Source: Gamarada debralockiae
Lineage: Eukaryota; Ascomycota; Leotiomycetes; Helotiales; Hyphodiscaceae
Assembly (NCBI GenBank): GCA_002803225.1
Contig: NXFV01000917.1
Location: forward strand, 56,872-120,871
Direction: 5' to 3'
Length of the DNA: 64,000 nt
Position numbers and translations under genes: made by a program. Shown piece after piece: positions 34,376 to 47,646 of this stretch; positions within the stretch are counted from its first letter, which is position 1, and each line of letters starts with the position of its first letter. Below the pieces are notes generated by a model. The model was given only the letters and a program-made list of their open reading frames with translations, was not told where the DNA came from and ran no database searches.

Positions 34376-37300
34376 TTACTGGAAGATAAATACAACACCA
34401 GATCTATCCACCGACACCATCATCCCATAAGGTGATTCTAATAATGCAACATCAAGAATAGAATCCAAATGCGACTTCAGCAACTGTTGCTGCTGAAGAG
34501 AGATCACTGTGGATCTTGGAGGTCTCGAGCTGGACGATTTGCTTGCATTTGAGGTCTTCGAACCAGCACCAGCATTGGGTGCTGTTGGGCCAGGTCGTGG
34601 AATGCGCTCGGTATTGAGCGTTAAAGAAGCCGTGGGGTGAGCAGACGTAAAAGACGGCTTCAACTCCTCCGTATCTAGCCCGCTGACAACCATCGAGTTC
34701 TCCACACGCGCCAAATCCCAGAATCGAATCTTCTTGTCGGATCCACCGGTTATTATGAAGCCATACTTAGACTCTCGCCCATCGTCATGAGCATCTGTCC
34801 CTGCTATCATGGCTCGGACCCCACGATCTGCGTTGCTGGAACCTGTGGGCTCTAAAGCAGTTGCGAATCGTCCAAGCATACCCTCTGGGCGGTCTTCATC
34901 GACTGGCCAGGGTTCATACCCTTTCGGTCCTTCCCTGCTTCCTCCAGCTCTGTATACTTCCCTGCACTGGGTCTTCTCGATATCCCAGACAGTTACTTCG
35001 CCTTGCCCAGTGCCACCTGCAACACACACCCACCTGCCTCGACCTTTGGTGGGATGAATGCAGATGCGATAGATAGCTGCGGCTCCAGGAACACCCCAGG
35101 CCTTCAAACGAACCTTGAATCGTAGGTCCCAAAGATCCAAGACTCCATGTGACGTTCCTAATAATAGCCAGTTTCGCTTCTTATCGACACAGAAGCAAGT
35201 CGGGGTTCCGTGGTGGACAGGGTTGTCCAGACTGTATAAAACTTTCATCGTTCGTAAATCGATTGCCAGTATTCGAGATCGATTGGTTGCAATGAATAAG
35301 ACAGAATTGGTTTCGATCTTATAATGATCGGACCAGATGGCAAACTCGTCATTGGGAAGCTGATACTCGCGTACCAACTTCAATTTACCGTATCTCACTG
35401 ATCCTCCACTTTGGAGGCAGTCCACCCGTACCACATTGACGCCGCCATCACTTGCACAGCTGACAAAAGAGTGAGTGTGCTCAACAAAGCATAGTGCCGT
35501 GATTTTGGCATCGTTGGCATGCTTGTGGGTTTGTCGAGAGCGGTGTGCGATGTTCCGTTCAAGTCTCCCGGTGTCCCAAACCTTGACACAGCCATCATCA
35601 CCGCCTGTGAGAAAGAAGATATGATCCGAAGCGACGGCGATATGTTTGACGGGCCCAATATGTTCGGCAAACGTAGCAACAAGAATACCTTCTGGCTTCC
35701 AAGGTTTGTCGCCAGCTTGGTTACTGCTTTTGGTGATTGCTTTGCGTCGACTTGAGGGCGCAATCATAGGACCAAATTCGGCAGTATCATTAGGGTAGTT
35801 GTCCATATACATGGCATCCAGCATCTTCAGAATACTTGGATCATTGCCCGTATAAGTGTGGGCTCCCCTAAATCGAATCTGCTCTCTAACATCATTTCCT
35901 TTCTCTTTCGCCAATGCGAGTGCCGAAGGCTGAAGAGTCACTTGTGAGAAAGGCCCCTCGACTTTGCCGAACGCATTTGTCGCAGTCGTGCCTGTTTCCG
36001 CGAATGTCTTGGAAGATTCTTTGCGGCTCAGAAGATTGATTGCGCTTGTCCTATGGCGGATCCCACGAGTGACTTCTCGTGAGTCGACACTCGAGCCAGT
36101 CTCTGCTTCCTCATCGCCTGTTTTGCCATTGGCAGTTAATGCTCCAAGCCTGGCGGATGAACGCCTTCGCGGCTCTGTATCTGTTCCTGGAGACCCTGTA
36201 TCTTTGGGGGACAAGGATAGAACCGGAGATGGCGAAATGGGGGAGCGGTTATCGGCTCCATTTGACGTGATAGGCAAAGCGCTGGTTTGACTGTTCAGTC
36301 GAGCCTTGTGCTTGTGGGTATTGTAAGCAGATCGGCGTCTCTTCGAGATTGAATCGTCGATAGTCATTGAGGCATCAAGCAATGCGTCTGCAATGGTATG
36401 TGGTCGATCACCTGCATCCGAGTTTGACCTGGTCTGACGAAGAGGCTCGTCCATAATCTGTTGATCGTCGAACATGACCGTCTGGGGTGTGATGTTGATA
36501 CTGCGTAGATTGATAATATTGGTGAGATAGGCTGGGTGGGTTTCGGTCTGCCTTGCCTTCAACGGTGCTAAGCGCCAGATGTACTCTCTCAAGGAAAGTA
36601 GTTTGATATCATCATCTGGACCTAACCCCATGTTCCTAAGTTTTGCTAGCCACTGCTCATCCTCTTCGTTTTTGGGGACTTTCTGGAAAGCGTGATGTCC
36701 AAGATCTTTTGCGGATATGGTTGGGATCAAGCTGTTTGAGTCGAAAGAGAAGGTCCGCAGCTGATGCACGGGTTTCCAAAAGATTCCCCGGCCCACCTTC
36801 GTAGCCCATGTTATCGACAGATCAAGTACAGGTCTTGACAGTGGCTTCTTCAGATTATCGAGCAAACCGAGTTCCGAGAAGTCCTTGATGGATGTTTTCA
36901 AATATGGTCTGATAAGTGGCAGGACAATGCATTGATTATCCGCACTCGACAAGAACAGAGTTGCCGAGGAAAGAAACATCGCGGCGGCCTCCCGAATCCA
37001 GATGTTAGGGTGCATCGTAAACCTCCCAACCACATCGACAAGCTCCCAGATTTTCGATCGTTGAAAGAGACCCAGTTCGGCCATGCTAGCGAACGAATGG
37101 AGAACGCTTTGCACTACAAATTCTTCTAGATCTGTCAATGCCTGGACCATCAACGGTAATATGAATTCCTCGAGACTGGTGCCACCTAAGAATGTAGCAA
37201 CACCGACAATGGTCTGGAAGAAGGCGCATTTCAGCATCCAATTCCGGTCATTCAAATAAGTATTCAAGTGACTCAAAATGATATCGTTCGACTCCGCGGT

Positions 37301-39135
37301 TCCAAAGAACATACAGAGCTCTGGCACTGAGCCAAGGAAGGCTCGTTTGACAGATGAATCGCTATCTGTGATCAAAGCTTTCGTATGGCCTTCGAATATC
37401 TCGATAAGTTCTGCTCGAGCATTGTCAAAAAGTCCTTCAAAAGCTGCATCAACATTGACTCCATCCTCTGTTTCCGGATCCGCGGTAGGTAGAGATCCAT
37501 CAGCCCTCAATGTTGCGACCATATCAAGAAATCGCGATGCAGAAGTTGCAAGACTTCCCAAACAAGCGGCATAGGTTGCTCGAACCAAAGGCCTAGGTTT
37601 TGTAGACGATCCTTCGAGAAAATTCTGCATGCGAGGTAGAATGTACTCTGGGAAGACATGTGCATTTACTGGAGAGACCACCATGACCAGAGCCATGAGC
37701 TGAGTGACTGTTCGAATTGCAGCGACTTTGACAATGTCCGCTTTGTCGTTGAGCAATGACACTAGGTATGGCAGGACTCTGTCGAGCTTTGCTTCGTCCG
37801 TTAGGCGCTCAGAGAAAGCTAGAAGGATGTCACAAGCTCGGATTTTGGCTGTTGCTCGAGCTGTATTTCGAAGAGATGATACGACCAGTGCCAAAAATAT
37901 CAAGGTCCCATCATCGCTGGGTCTCCTGCCTATAACTGACGCATAATGCTCATTGTTCGGGATGTTGAGATGTACGGGGAAAAGCTCCAGACCAGACCCG
38001 GTAAAGGATGGCTCTTTCGAGGTATCCTTTTCATTCTCATAGCCCAGAAAGTACGAAATCTTGTCAAAATCGTAGTAAATTCGATCAATTCTTTCGTCTG
38101 CCTCCCCAAGGTTCGCATGTGCCCCAGAAATTGGCGATCTCCCAGATGAAGGATCCGTGATCAAGCCCATGTATTGGTGAAGAAAGCTGTAGAAATAATC
38201 TGGGAAGACCTTCTTCCTCCAAAAATCGAGATATTCCTCTGCAGAGTACCTGGATTCTGGTTCCAACTGTATCATATGCGCGACCATTTCTCGTACATCC
38301 ACTTCCGCTATGCGGTTTATGTGCGTGATGACTGGATCGTATTCCCCTCTTCGGTATTTGAAAAGCTGGCTTAGGTTGAAAATAGGAGCTTCCAAAAACA
38401 GCTCAGCTATAACACATCCAGCACTGAATACATCCATAGCCCACGTAATCTGCGCTTTTGGGTCTGGAGTCTCCCCTGCCACCACAAAACGTTCCGGTGC
38501 AAGGTAGCATGTCCGTCGTCCTGCTGTGTCAAAGAAATATGAAAAATCGGCAGGGTTGTCTTCGGGAAGAGTCGTAGGCTTGAATGATGACGAGAAATCG
38601 GATAGGTATAGCCAGTTCCAGGAAGTAACTAAGGTGTTCTCGGTCTTGATGTCGCCATGGAATATATCTCGAGCATGGCAGTCGCGGATGCCGCATAAGA
38701 GCTGGAACGCAAGCCATTTCTTCTCGATGTCTTCTAGAAAGGGCCGGGTGCTCATTCGGTCGTATAGGGAGCTATAGAGGTATTGTCGAACAAGGAAGCC
38801 GTTCGTCTCAGTCTCCACGATTCTCTGGTACGCAAGCGCATTTGGAACATCTGCCAGGGCCTTTCGTTCTCCTGAAGTATCGTATTAGCCATGTGTCTCC
38901 ATATTTCCTAAGCCCTGAACGTACGGATGATCCTGCGCTTGTACTTTTCCAACTTCATCGCATAGGGTTTCACAATAACCTTGACCAGCACCACACCATC
39001 CGAATGCCGCGCGCGAATGCTTTTCATGAATCGAGCCGTGCCCATAGTCTTTTCATATACGAGATCTGAGAGCTCCGGGACATCGATGCCCGCGGAGCCC
39101 GCAGAAAGCGTCGTGAGGGAGAAGCCTTGTCCCAT
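34376..39135 (-). CDS. VPS15: Vps15, regulatory protein kinase of the Vps34 PI3-kinase complex
   Basis: Exons 39135-38925 and 38871-34376 join in frame to 1568 residues (53-nt intron). The protein begins MGQGFSLTT, an N-myristoylation signal that anchors it to endosomal membranes. The N-terminal protein kinase domain carries HGDIKTENTLV in place of HRDxKxxN, and YLSDFSSSFKP where DFG is expected. This altered loop is normal for Vps15. A HEAT-repeat region follows (LVSLLNDKADIVKVAAIRTVTQL and others). About 300 polar residues with Ser-rich runs come next, and a C-terminal seven-bladed WD40 propeller (HIGPVKHIAVASDHIFFLTGG, DGCVKVWD and others). It activates Vps34 for vacuolar sorting and autophagy. 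The length is near the usual 1400-1550. It is the longest gene in the window. Confidence 0.96.
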
Positions 39136-39643
39136 TGTTGCAGTGAATCGGTGTCATCTGGGCGAAGTCATCGATCTGTTCAGTGGGACGGCGAAGTAGC
39201 TTAGGACAATCCGGGATGTCCTGAAGCTGTAGTGCCGTTTGTAGTATTCATAAATGGTCGCGAAGTTGTTCTGGGCGCAAACAACGTACTTGTGTTGATC
39301 AATTGAGATGGCCGCTTCTTTCTCCAGGTCCCGCGTCCATGTGAGCCTGCTACGGCGACGCGAGCCGACCAATGTAGCTTTCCATGAATTTATGTAAGTC
39401 ACCAGAGATACAATCCAGTTGATTTTGTCTGAACGATTTCAACATATCACTCAAATAATTTTGCGATCTCGAAAATGGAATTCTATTCAAGTTCGAATCC
39501 CAGAGGTATCCCTTCTATTCTCGATCAAACCCACATGAAGCGTTCAGATACATTTCTGCCTCCTAGATAACCACCCACACCGCTGGAATCTTTTATACAT
39601 AGCATTTCCAAGCCCACGTCATCTCTTTTGTTATATATAACGT
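39136..39643. other. Intergenic region between Vps15 and the small charged protein gene
   Basis: About 500 bases of unassigned DNA. The segment just upstream of Vps15 should be its promoter. A short minus-strand frame at 39154-39402 is not recognisable. Nothing else is seen. Confidence 0.45.
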
Positions 39644-40269
39644 TTAGTTCAACTTTCCCTTTCTTCTGAGCTCCTCTTCCTCCTCTTGTTGGATTTGAGC
39701 ATCAATCTTCGCGCCCCTGCTTGGCTCGTTTCCGTGCATCTTGGCCTGAGGAAATGTCAGCATGGAACACGACCAATATTGCACTGTCAAGAGACAGATT
39801 CGCTGATGGAACGGAGCTACTTGCAGAGCTCGAGACAAGCAACGCTGCTCAAGGGTATAAGAAAAACTTACTGGTGCTGTTGGATCTTTTTTGAGTGCTG
39901 CCAGCTCTGGTGTGTCCTCATCGCCCTCCTTCTCGCGCTGAAGTCGTGTTAGTAAGGCTGATGCTTTGATGTATTTCCAAACCCCTTCTCGACCCCCTCG
40001 TATGTCCGGATTGTGGGTGACTAACCTTTTCTTCACGTTCCAAGTTGTTGGCGATCGATCTCTCGTCCTCTATTAAGCACACTCATTAGAACATGGCTAT
40101 GGTAGAGCTATTGAGATGACTTACTGGAATCAAGGGCCTTGTGGCTGTGTTCCTTGCCCTCGTGGAATCTGTTGTCCTTCTTCTCTTGTTCGATCACAGA
40201 TCGGGGAACGTTCTTCTGGTCTCCGTCCTCATAAATCTGAGAGTTGCCCACCTTGGATTCTGCTTTCAT
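39644..40269 (-). CDS. Small highly charged conserved hypothetical protein
   Basis: Four exons splice to about 119 residues: MKAESKVGNSQIYEDGDQKN... (from the ATG at 40269), KDERSIANNLEREEK, REKEGDEDTPELAALKKDPTAP, and AKMHGNEPSRGAKIDAQIQQ followed by a Glu-run, ending RRKGKLN at 39644. All introns have CTAAC-like or ACTAAC branch sites. The protein is rich in K, E, D and N, has no hydrophobic segment, and is probably disordered. I do not recognise a named domain. Short proteins of this character are known in fungi among stress- or conidiation-associated genes, but no function can be assigned from the sequence. The splice pattern and frame agreement support a real gene. Confidence 0.75.
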
Positions 40270-42871
40270 TTTGAAGATTTGTGATACGGATTTTAGAGGA
40301 TTTCTAATTCAGAGAATATTGGAAGGAGAATAATGTATTGAAATCAGTTTTCTACCTGTTGATGTGTGCGATTGACAGCTGACGTTATGATTGCTAGTCG
40401 AATATGGACTCAAGTCCCAATACGTCATACCGAGCTATTGCATCGATAGTCTCGACTGTCATGACATCAGAAAACTCTTTTGCGCAAACTGTCTGCTGCT
40501 TTGAGGCCCGATATGACGGCATGCTGGCTACTTAGCATCTCTTGCGATTGCAGAGGGACTCTTCTTGTGCTGTGGGCAAGACGATGAGCCTCGTCAATTC
40601 GTGAGCACGCGACCATTTTTTAGACCACAACAGGATCCAAGTGTTCAATAATGATCGAAGGATCTCGGCCTTCATGGGATGATATTGGAGGAAAGTAAGA
40701 AATGATGTGTAAGTCTGTTTCTCATCGGAAGGCGTGTTTTGTGTTCATTTTTGTTTTTCTCCTTTATGAGATCTGGGATATTCGAACTCCCCATGTTTCT
40801 CAGATCATCCGAAACATGGCTTGTGGGGATACCCTTTCCTATTTGAAGAAACCAGATTTAAAATTAGTTCGTTTTCAAATCTGCCATCTTGAAATGATGC
40901 TTAAATTTCAACGTCGTCGCCTTCAAGTCGTTGAAGTTGCTTTCACAAAGATTGTTTTACTTCCTTACTGAGTCAAGCTTGATTCACGGCGATCAAACCG
41001 ATAGTCGGAAGGGAACAATCTGTCCGGAAATTTACCCCTGTCATCCGCTACCACTCATTTCCGAAGGACCCTGTAATTCAGGAACGAGGGACCGAATCCA
41101 AGCACAAAATCGACTTCATTTCAATATGTATGGGAATTTGAGCGCGAAGCCCGCATGCATGTATTTGAAATTCGAACTCTTGTCCAACAAGCCTCTGCAA
41201 GAGAGAAGGGTTGAAAAGATGAGAATCAATGAAGATCAAGGCGGTGCAGCTTGCGAAACCTCCGACTTTTGGTTGTCTCCTCTGATCCCCAGACAAAACC
41301 TTTCATGCATCAGTGCATAAACGCATAACATTTTCAGATTATGTCCCTATCCAAAGGACCTTGGGAAGATGAGGCCCTTTGACGAATCTCAGATCTTACA
41401 GGGCTGAAGGCTGACCTTTAAAGGCATAAACAAGAACGGCCTCGCATGAAATCGCGGGGCATGGCCGTTTTGTTTCCAATAATGAAGCCTGGAGAAAGAA
41501 ATGTACGAGGAGGGGCAGGAGCAAGGATCCTACCTCATATCAACTAAAGAAGCAAACATTGGATGAACTCCTCGATCCATCAGACGCCTTCCCGCCAGCC
41601 CGTCTCCAATCAAGAGGTCCTCTCAGCCTCGACAACGAGATATCAGAAACAGAGCAGTCAGATGACAGGACCTACAGAGCTGAAGTTCTTTTGGTGAGCC
41701 TGGAGTTCATGATCTGTGCTACGGCTGTGATAGTTCCTCAACTTTGAAATCTTGGTACTCGGAACGGAGAAATATCATGCACAGGCGACACCAAAAGATC
41801 AACTGCACCAAGCCATGACAGAGACCTTTGATGCTGCTTTGATTGGTCAATTGGCGCCGCTGTTACTATCAATACAATTAAATTGAAGCTTTACCGCATT
41901 TATATTTGTTTGGTGATATTGCTGCACCTCAAGCTCACCCTCATTTCCCATATATGGTACTAGGCTGAACGAGGAAGAGCGTCGCATCACTGAGCCGAAG
42001 CGAAAAACTCGCAGGTCGCAATACAAGCACCCCCCTTCTTGAAACCAATAGAAGGATCAGATACACTTCGAAGCAATCTGGGCAAACCGGGACCTCAATA
42101 ACGACTGCCTGCCTGTCTCTAAAAGCGGGAATGAATTGAGAGCCTGAGGAGGATGGGTGGGAAAAACAACCAAACGAAAAAGTCTCAGAATTGCTTTGTC
42201 GTTCTGCAGAGAGGTGCTGGTCCTACCCGCCTTCGCCAACCTCAACTATCAACCATAGCAGTAGAACTCTTCAAAATGATTTGCAGTTCACATCTTGAAC
42301 AATTTCAAAGCATTTTAATAATACTCCCGCTGACTGCATCACTAAACTCTGAAGCTACGGTCGGTCAACTACGAGCAAAACGTTTCCGCCGGGCCCTCGC
42401 TCTTAATTTTGCGCCTGGACGCCAGCCCAACCCCTGCAAAAACACCCGGCCTCTGGCTCTTTCCTCTTTGGCTCTCTCACAACACACCAAGCCCAAATCT
42501 CGTCCCTGCTACCGCCAGCGCCCTTTCCCTTTCCTCTCTCTTTTCCTACTTACGACCCTCCTTCACCTCCACACCAGTCACTCGTTTGATATTTCAATTC
42601 GTTTCTCGAGGCCTTCACGGGTGTTAAGACTCGGGGGCTTTTTTGAAGGGCGGGAAATTTGTCTACCCCGTCGCCCGAATAAGGAGACGATCAACAGCGC
42701 GAAGGACAGACCAAGAGGCGCGTAAATGTAATTGAGGGAAGACTGGCCGACCGAAATATGAGGGAGGAAAACCTGGACCTGGGCAACGACACCACGATAC
42801 AATTATCTCCTTCTCGCAATGGACTTCCATTCGAGTTAATCGAGTCATCGCGATCGCCTGGACTTCGAACA
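40270..42871. other. Long intergenic region
   Basis: These 2.6 kb upstream of the SH3 protein carry several short frames (40702-40971, 40931-41320, 42153-42725) with random-looking translations and no splice partners. The last 450 bases before the SH3 gene are CT-rich with long pyrimidine tracts, consistent with a promoter and long leader. No repeat or RNA gene is recognised. Confidence 0.45.
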
Positions 42872-44851
42872 ATGGCATCGAGAGGTGGGAATGGAGGCTG
42901 TTCGAGCAAACGAGGACAAGGCTCGAGCGGATTCAACACCAGAACAGCACTGCTGTTAATTCTAGCGGCTTCACCTGTCGCAATGGCACAGAATTGTGTA
43001 TCGCTTTCGGGGTCAACACAATGTCCAGCGTTCAGCTCGGCCTCGATATCGACAGATAGTACCTTGGTCGGATTTTTGTACGTTCTATCGCAATCGGAGG
43101 AATATAGTTCTGATGCTAACCTCGCCGTTTACTTATTAGTCCATTCCTACAATACGTTTCAAGCACCGAAACGTTCGACGAACAATTGAGCTCATATGTC
43201 TCCACAAGCTACGTGCAAGAGAAGTATTACTCCCCCGTTGTCCTCATGACGCATCTTCTAATGCGATCTGCAGGTACCAGACACTCCTCGGCTGCGGAAA
43301 CATCAACCTTACGAACACATCTGATCTTTACGCACGCTTCACGACCACAGTAATATGTAATGCAATAATACAAAACTCGAAAACAACATGCAGTCTATCA
43401 ACGGCACAATCACGGCCAGTCTGTGCAGACACTTGCGTAAGTTATTCTTGATTAATCAAGTAATATATGTTGTTTACACTGAATAGGCCCAACAAGCTGA
43501 GAGTGAGGCACTCATCATTGCCGACAGTTCTCTCTGCTCAAACCCTGGCAGCAATGCCGACTCACAGATAAGAGCTGATTTCACAAACTGCGCGTTGCCC
43601 GCAAACTCGTTAACAGGTAGCTGCATAGAAGGAGCCGCGAACGAACCCGACAATTGTGGATATGGAAACAGTACCATTGGCTTCTGTCAGTACTGTGGAT
43701 CGGGGGGACAGAACAGCACGGACACATGCTGTTACAACTCGAATGCAGAGGAGAGATGTGCGAATGTTGTACTCCCAACAATTACTGCATTTATGACCTT
43801 TTCGACAAGCTCGCCAACTGCCTCAGCAACTTCGTCTAGTTCTGCAGCTGCCTCATCTACCGCCACTGCCGCAAGCTCGAATTCAAAGAAAGGATTATCT
43901 GGAGGTGCTATTGCGGGTATCGTTGTTGGGTCAGTAGCTGGAGCAGTTATTCTTGGTGGATTGATAGTTCTCCTTATTCTCTGCCTGCGTCGCAGACGTG
44001 GAAGTCAGAAGGGAAGCGTTTTCAACCAACCATCTCCAGCAAGGAGAGGTCAAAGCGGGATGGCATACAACCCAGTTGGTACCACGACGACTCCCGAAGG
44101 ATACGAAGTGCTTCCAGGAGGACGAATTGCAAGGATGTCTGCATTGGAAGGACATTCTGGGGACTCACCACCACGAGGTGAACTGGGTGCAGCGGCTGGA
44201 GCGACTACTGGAGCTGTAGCAAGTTATGCGGCCGGACGAAGAAGGCATCATGACCAGTCCTCGTCAGACGAGTTTGGAGATAGTCCCATCTCGAATTCTG
44301 CGGGAGGTGTTCTACGACCTCCACCAACAGGACGACGGAATGGATCCCTTTCAAGTAGTTCAGCACTGGGAGGCGAAGACCCACAATCTCCACATTCCGG
44401 CAGCGGTGGTGACATGTCGTCTCCGCAAGGTGTGGCAAGCCAACAATCAGAGCAATTGGCATTTTTCAAGGATTACTATTCCCAAGATGAGATACACCCT
44501 GGAGACAAGGTTGCGACACTCTGGGCATACCAGCCACGAGCATCTGACGAATTCGCCCTGGAGCGTGGTGATATGTTGAAGGTCGTGGGTATTTGGGATG
44601 ATGGATGGGCGACAGGAGTCATGATCGATGAGCGAGCGGACGATTGGGATACCAAGCGAAAAGCCCAACGTGACAGTGGTGTATCAAACACGTCAGGTCG
44701 GAGAGGCGAGTCACCAGCAGCAAGTGGCGAAATTAAAGCTTTCCCACTGGTTTGCGTCTGCCTGCCAGATCACTGGAGAAAGACTATTGAAGGCGACGGA
44801 TCGACCGAGACTGGATCGAGTGCGCCTGGCCAACCCACGACGAACCCTTGA
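42872..44851 (+). CDS. Single-pass membrane protein with mucin-like ectodomain and cytoplasmic SH3 domain
   Basis: Exons 42872-43077, 43140-43223, 43274-43436 and 43487-44851 splice in frame to 605 residues. A start at 42758 is also in frame but would bury the signal sequence. The N-terminus has a signal-anchor-like segment (ALLLILAASPVAMAQ). A Cys-rich ectodomain follows (QTLLGCGNINLTN, NCGYGNSTIGFCQYCGSGG), then a Ser/Thr/Ala-rich stalk. One transmembrane helix reads GAIAGIVVGSVAGAVILGGL, with RRRR after it. The cytoplasmic tail is disordered and ends in an SH3 fold (HPGDKVATLWAYQPRASDEF, then ALERGDMLKVVGIWDDGWATG). The architecture resembles fungal surface sensor or cell-fusion proteins of Fus1/Sho1 type, but neither identity is certain. 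It may couple wall sensing to MAP-kinase or polarity proteins. Confidence 0.88.
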
Positions 44852-45747
44852 TTTCTCAACTTGACGTCCTTCCAATCTCCAATTTCTACGGCTTCATGAC
44901 GGTGTTACTTCGTTTGGTGTTGGCGTTCCGGGCTCACGTATTTTTTAATTGGACTCTGCGTAGACGGTTGACCTCTGCACCTCCTCACACCTCCGAAAGC
45001 TATTCCTCTCGATGGTTTGACAACCTCTTACAACAATTCAACACACAACATCTTATTTCTTTATCTCACCTCCACGCCTGTTACGTTCTAGACCTATGTT
45101 CTGCATTGCATCGCATCGCATGACCACATACCATCCATCGTTGAACCGGTGCCTCCGGCTTATTAGTCGTTGGAGTTTGCGCCCTAATAAAATCACGACA
45201 GCGTAGCGTGTGTTTGTTGCTTCTGAAAGTACGTTGGTACATTATTGAACAACTTTTTCCTTTCTATATACCCCAATTCTTGTATTGAGTTGGATGAGAC
45301 GGAGATCGGGATGGGGGAGGCAAGCTTTTGTGGTAGCATTTTTGGTGGAAGGTGCAGTGGATGCTTTATGAATGAGGAGACGTATGTTTATAGGGGCTTG
45401 GGGGTGAGTGATTCTTGAGGGGTGGAGAGTAGGATAATGGATGAGATGGGCCGTTATACTTTGGAAGCATAGTTCATAGATAGGAGTGGAATGCAGATAT
45501 CAAAAATACGGTCAGGTTCACGTGAAGTCCGAATAACCTTGAAGAGTGCAGTGCGAGTGCATTGGAATGGATTGTGCATTACCAAATTTGTTCTGATTGT
45601 CCAGAACCCAACCCATTTTGGCGATGATGTTGCCAATTCTATGATCTATTCCCAAGCACAAGTAACGCCGCAACAGTTTCTAGGGTATCCAACGTGGGAA
45701 GAGCTCTAGATCGAGTCCCATCATCTGCCGTGGGGCATCTTCTCTGT
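44852..45747. other. Intergenic region, convergent gene ends
   Basis: This 900-bp region lies between the plus-strand SH3 gene and the minus-strand GMP synthase locus. Short frames at 44848-45123 and 45454-45709 give no recognisable product. It probably contains both 3' ends. Nothing else is seen. Confidence 0.45.
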
Positions 45748-47433
45748 TTACTCCATCTCAATGGTCCCAGGAGGCTTGCTAGTCAAATCATACTCAACCC
45801 GACAAACGCCATCAACCTCATTCACAATCCTGGTGCTCACCCTCTCCAAAAAGTCCCAATCATAACGAAAGATATTCGCCGTCATGAAATCCGTCGTCTG
45901 CACCGCCCTCAAACTAATAACATGCTGATGAACCCTCTCATCGCCCATAACACTCACTGCCTTAACTGGCAACAACGCAGCAAACGCCTGACTGATCTGG
46001 TCATACAACCCTGCGACCTTGATCTCCTCGATAAAGATATAATCCGCTTTTCTAGCAATGGCGACTTGTTCTCGAGTTACTTCGCCTAGAAGTCGAATAG
46101 CAATTCCGGGACCAGGGAAAGGGTGGCGCATCACGAGATCATGCGGGATGCTGAGTTGACGCCCCAATTCGCGGAATTCATCTTTGAAGAGCTCTTGCAG
46201 GGGCTATGAGCTTGAGGCCTTAGCCGTTCATCATGAGTTCTGGGAGACCGCCGACATTGTAGTGTGTTTTGATGGTTGCGGAGGGGCCTTTGAAGGAGAT
46301 GGATTCGATGACATCTGGGTAGAGGGTGCCTTGGAGGAACCACTCGATTCTGCCTGCCTTGGGGAATTCTTAGCTGCTTCTTCGATCTTAAGCGCCTTGC
46401 CTCGAACACATCAATGAAGGTGCTACCAATGAACTTCCGCTTAGCTTTTGGGTTCTCAGTAATATCTTTTAGGCTGTTGAGGAAGAGATCTGATGCATCG
46501 ACGACGGTCAGGTTGATGCCAGGTGCTCTGGGAGGGTCGTTTGACTTGTTCGCATTCATTGAGGCGCATGCAACCGTTATTTACGAGCACGGCGTGGAAA
46601 CGATCTCCGATGGCTTCGTGCATCAGTTTTGCTGCCACCGTGGAATCGACTCCTCCGCTTACGGCGCCAAGAACTTGCCCCTTTTCCCCGACGAGAGCAC
46701 GGATTCGGGCCAGTCCTTTGTCGAAAATTTTGCCATTGTCCAGTCTTGTTTTGCTTGGCAGATGCCAATGGCAAAGCTCTCAAGGAGTTTAGTCCCTCGT
46801 GGTGTATGCGTAACCTCCGGGTGGAATTGGATACCATAAATGTTCTTGTCTCGTGACCAATGCTAGCATACGGTGCGTGCTTTGTGGTAGCAATTGTGTG
46901 GAAGCCGGTGGGGAACCACCCAGTTTGTCGCCATGAGACATCCAGATCTTCAAATCCTTCTCGAGATCCTCAAACAGTCTGTCAACGTGCCCATTGACTT
47001 TACTAGCCTGTAGATCTGCATGTCCATATTCTCTCTCAGTTCCGGCAACGACGTTCGCTTTGTCCTGTTGCCACGCAAGCTCCTGCAACCATAACATATT
47101 CCGGGAATCGGAATACCGAGCTCGAAGATAGCTGGGTCGGCGTGTGACGCGTCCTTGTTGTATACGGAATAAGGTCCTCCTGACAGGATGATGCCTTTGG
47201 GTTTCCAGGTCAAGTCTGCAAGCTGTTGGGTGCAGGGGAGCATCTCCGAGTAGACATTGAGTTCGCGCAATCGTCTTGTAATGAGGTGGGAGTATTGGGA
47301 ACTGTAACTTTGTCAGAAATGGGACGTGTTTAAGTATAGAAACGCGTGAAGGGAGTCACAGACCCGAAGTCCAACGTGAGGACAGTGTCGAAGGCCTTGT
47401 GCGGCTCATCCGCGAGTCGCCGTCAGCTGCCAT
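45748..47433 (-). pseudogene. GUA1: GMP synthase (glutamine-hydrolysing) with many frameshifts
   Basis: GMP synthase makes GMP from XMP, glutamine and ATP in purine synthesis. The protein can be followed almost end to end: ILSGGPYSVY and GICYG (class I amidotransferase), FHPEVTHT, the PP-loop [33 protein letters not shown], and an intact C-terminal dimerisation domain from [19 protein letters not shown] to TIEME. One intron (after LTLDFG) is normal. About ten changes of reading frame are needed: near the N-terminus, after ICYG, after DKLGG, before YGIQFHPE, after MAKF, around the EQVK/LGIN segment (two), after FEA, after KNSP, and before LQELF. There is also a TAA in place of a Gln codon (MMNG*GLKL). 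Most are single-base losses. Yet the residues stay highly conserved, so loss is very recent or the sequence is faulty here. Confidence 0.85.
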
Positions 47434-47646
47434 GTTGAGGAGGTTGGGATCCGTAGGGAGTATCGCGGTATCCCACCCCACGTAGACTAGACGATATATA
47501 GACGACGAGGGATCGGGGAAATTTTTACGCCCAGGAACCTCCGATAAGGCAGCGTCACGTGCGATAAGAAAACTCCCATGCATTTTATTTTTTTGGGGGG
47601 GAGAAGCTGCGACCAGACAACAGGAACGGTCGTTCACACAATCACA

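Noticed and set aside
39480..39520. Possible tRNA T-arm-like word GTTCGAATCCCAGAGG
   Set aside because: No acceptor stem, D-arm or anticodon arm could be fitted upstream.
42153..42725. 190-residue plus-strand frame upstream of the SH3 gene
   Set aside because: It lies in a pyrimidine-rich leader and its Leu/Ser/Pro-rich translation reflects base composition.
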